A stretch of 27,535 bases of DNA, from positions 1-27,535 of the forward strand of contig JAISLX010000179.1 in the NCBI GenBank assembly GCA_031277045.1. Direction: 5' to 3'. Source of the stretch: Treponema sp. Its GTDB lineage: Bacteria; Spirochaetota; Spirochaetia; Treponematales; Breznakiellaceae. Below, in pieces: positions 26,401-27,535 of this stretch. The position numbers and the translations under genes were made by a program. The notes beneath the pieces are model-generated. The model saw nothing but the letters and a program-made list of their open reading frames with translations. It had not been told where the DNA came from and made no database searches. How positions within the stretch are numbered: the stretch's first letter is position 1; every line of letters begins with the position of its first letter.

Positions 26401-26480
26401 GGTATAATAAACTTCCTATTCGAACGAGTCTCCGTTCCGAATCAGGCATCGCTTAAGATACCGCGGAGCTTGCTCCGCGG
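26401..26480. repeat. Structured element: GGTAT/ATACC arms, TTCGAACG hairpin, and a 9-bp CCGCGGAGC hairpin
   Basis: Arms 26401-26405 and 26458-26462 enclose TTCGAACG (26419-26426) paired with 26433-26441 through one bulge. The right edge merges with a perfect 9-bp hairpin at 26461-26480 whose GGAGCTTGCTCC core equals that of the preceding element. AGGCATCGCTT here also echoes AGGCAACGCTT there, so the two are probably degenerate tandem copies. Confidence 0.65.
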
Positions 26481-26554
26481 AGGCTCATTCTTCCCAAACT
26501 GGTACACCAACTTACCTTCCGGGCCAGATCAATTAACAGGGGCGCGCCCAAAAA

Positions 26555-26636
26555 AATAAAAAACACGGATTCTCGGCAAAATCCGTGTTTTTTGGGAGAC
26601 TTATGAGATAACCAACCGGGTTATCGAACAAGTCCA
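26555..26636 (+). repeat. Dispersed structured repeat, copy 2
   Basis: Plus-strand match to the minus strand of 16293-16391. The first hairpin is perfect here (13 bp, 26558-26570 with 26581-26593). The second block keeps GATAACC/GGTTATC and a shortened outer stem GACTT/AAGTC, while the extra arm of copy 1 is replaced by four bases. Confidence 0.8.
26558..26593 (-). terminator. Terminator of carB (block 1 of repeat copy 2)
   Basis: A perfect 13-bp stem with a 10-base loop is followed on the minus strand by TTTTTTATTTTTTT. It starts about 90 bases after the carB stop and can also terminate from the left. Confidence 0.85.
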
Positions 26637-26683
26637 TTACTGTTTATAAGCTCCGTCCCGAAACCGGTTGTGAAACCGGAACC

Positions 26684-27535
26684 TTAGCGGTACTCTTCCC
26701 AGGCTTTTATCTCAAGGCCCTTGGCGCGCTCGTAGGCCAGGGCGTCGATGAACTCCCGCGCCACTTTGATGTTGGTAAAGAGGGGGATGTCGAAGTCGAC
26801 GGCCATGCGCCGGATGATGTAGTCGTTTTTGAGTTCCGTTTCCCGGTTGTTTTTGGGAATGTTGATGATCATGTCGATTTCCCGGCGTTTGATGAAACCG
26901 GCGATATTTGGTTCCCGGGATTCCAGGGGCCAGTTGAGAGCCGTGACGGGAATGCCGTTGCCGGAGAGGAACTTCGCCGTGCCCCGTGAGCCGTAGAGTT
27001 CGTAGCCCATGTCCGCGAGAATCCGGGCGGAGTCCAGGAAGTTGAGTTTGTCTTCGATGGGGCCGGTGGACAGGAGGATCCGTTTGGCGGGGATCCGGTA
27101 GCCCACGGACAGGAGGCTTTTGAGGAATGCGTCCGAGAGGTCCGCGCCGATGCAGCCCACTTCCCCGGTACTGGCCATTTCCACGCCGCTTACGGGGTCC
27201 GCGCCGTGGAGCCGGGCGAAGCTGAACTGGGCGGCCTTGACGCCGACCCAACGGAGGTCCAGGGCGGAAGCCGCCGGAGGCTGGGCCGGCTCGTCCAGCA
27301 TGGCCCTGACGGCAAGGTCTATCATGTTGACCCGGCTGATCTTGGAGCAGAAGGGAAAGCTGCGGCTGGCCCGCAGGTTGCACTCGATGACCCGGACATG
27401 GTTCCGCTGGGCCAGGAACTGGATGTTGAAGGGGCCGGTGATGTCCAGGGCCCGGGCGATCTCCCCGGCGATGCCCCGGATCTTCCGGATCGTTTCGATG
27501 TAGAGCCGCTGGGCGGGCAGCACCACGGTGGCGTC
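26684..27535 (-). CDS. carB: Carbamoyl-phosphate synthase large subunit, C-terminal part (5' end outside window)
   Basis: CarB makes carbamoyl phosphate from bicarbonate, ATP and ammonia for pyrimidine and arginine synthesis. The visible 283 residues hold the end of the second ATP-grasp domain (FNIQFLAQ...VIECNLRASRSFPF), the GEVGCIGADLSDAFLKSLL stretch, and the allosteric MGS-like domain (LSTGPIEDKLNFLDSARI, YGSRGTAKFL, DMIINIPKNN, DYIIRRMAVDFDIPLFTN). The ATP-grasp stretch is closer to eukaryotic CPS1/CAD than to E. coli CarB, which has VNPRAARTVPFVSK there. The frame is open to the window edge, so it is partial. It ends TAA at 26684-26686 and is followed by a strong terminator. Confidence 0.95.
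   Translation of the reverse strand, partial: DATVVLPAQRLYIETIRKIRGIAGEIARALDITGPFNIQFLAQRNHVRVIECNLRASRSFPFCSKISRVNMIDLAVRAMLDEPAQPPAASALDLRWVGVKAAQFSFARLHGADPVSGVEMASTGEVGCIGADLSDAFLKSLLSVGYRIPAKRILLSTGPIEDKLNFLDSARILADMGYELYGSRGTAKFLSGNGIPVTALNWPLESREPNIAGFIKRREIDMIINIPKNNRETELKNDYIIRRMAVDFDIPLFTNIKVAREFIDALAYERAKGLEIKAWEEYR

Larger units (their letters stand above)
25917..26683. other. 767-base gene-free region packed with inverted repeats
   Basis: No reading frame here has a ribosome site and plausible protein content. The stretch holds at least five separate strong inverted-repeat elements plus copy 2 of the dispersed repeat and the carB terminator, listed separately. An 8-bp AAGCCGGG/CCCGGCTT hairpin (about 25938-25960) lies just upstream of the lipoprotein ribosome site. 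A 6-bp CCCCGG/CCGGGG stem lies near 26110-26128. Confidence 0.7.

Noticed and set aside
26030..26407. Rightward frame of 125 codons in the gene-free region
   Set aside because: No ribosome site, no conserved motif, and much of it is inverted-repeat sequence.

Overview
The window looks like chromosomal DNA of a GC-rich spirochaete, most likely a Treponema-like organism. This is inferred from gene content and order: the DUF5312-like and MptE-like genes, the ispE-spoVG-tRNA-Gln-bL25 group, and the bL21-Prp-bL27-Obg-NadD/YqeK-LCP-RsfS group. No 16S rRNA gene is present, so the placement is an inference. Tryptophan synthesis (trpA) and MEP isoprenoid synthesis (ispE) suggest a less host-dependent lifestyle than that of pathogenic treponemes.

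Layout. Positions 1-4810 (+ strand) hold the 3' end of trpA, a small SpoT/Mesh1-type HD hydrolase, a membrane-anchored SurA/PpiC-type chaperone, and a translationally coupled MptE-like (DUF115) gene. Positions 4811-6399 hold a decayed insert that resembles phage or conjugative-element polyvalent proteins. It has a WFGDWE-type linker, a toxin/nuclease-like domain and an ADP-ribosyltransferase-like domain, and it sits between the convergent DUF115 gene and lepA. Positions 6400-16510 (- strand) read, in transcription order, tRNA-Gln, bL25/Ctc, [terminator], tilS, ftsH, a secreted protein with Asp-rich calcium-loop motifs, an HtrA-like lipoprotein protease, and lepA. Positions 16633-17934 hold ispE then spoVG (-). 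Positions 18030-18494 hold the only rightward gene of the second half, encoding a small protein with an extremely acidic tail. Positions 18757-23620 (-) form one tightly overlapping operon with a recognisable promoter: rplU-prp-rpmA-obg-nadD/yqeK-lytR-rsfS. Positions 23752-25916 (-) hold a DUF4398-like lipoprotein gene followed by a DUF5312-like gene. Positions 25917-26683 are a 767-base gene-free stretch full of inverted repeats. Positions 26684-27535 (-) are the C-terminal part of a carbamoyl-phosphate synthase large subunit of the eukaryote-like sequence type.

Functional theme. Most genes serve core translation and ribosome maturation (bL21, bL27, bL25, Obg, RsfS, LepA, TilS, tRNA-Gln) and envelope protein quality control (FtsH, HtrA-like, SurA-like). 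Start/stop overlaps (TGATG, ATGA, GTGA) show translational coupling.

The most unusual content is non-coding. There is a dispersed structured repeat in two copies 10 kb apart (16293-16391 and 26555-26636), a tandem pair of terminator-bearing repeats (18541-18675), a shared 30-base sequence inside two different hairpins (18718-18748 and 26222-26251), and several long perfect inverted repeats. Several share an architecture of a long outer stem closing over two inner hairpins. Together with the polyvalent-protein relic, these are the best candidates for undescribed biology here.
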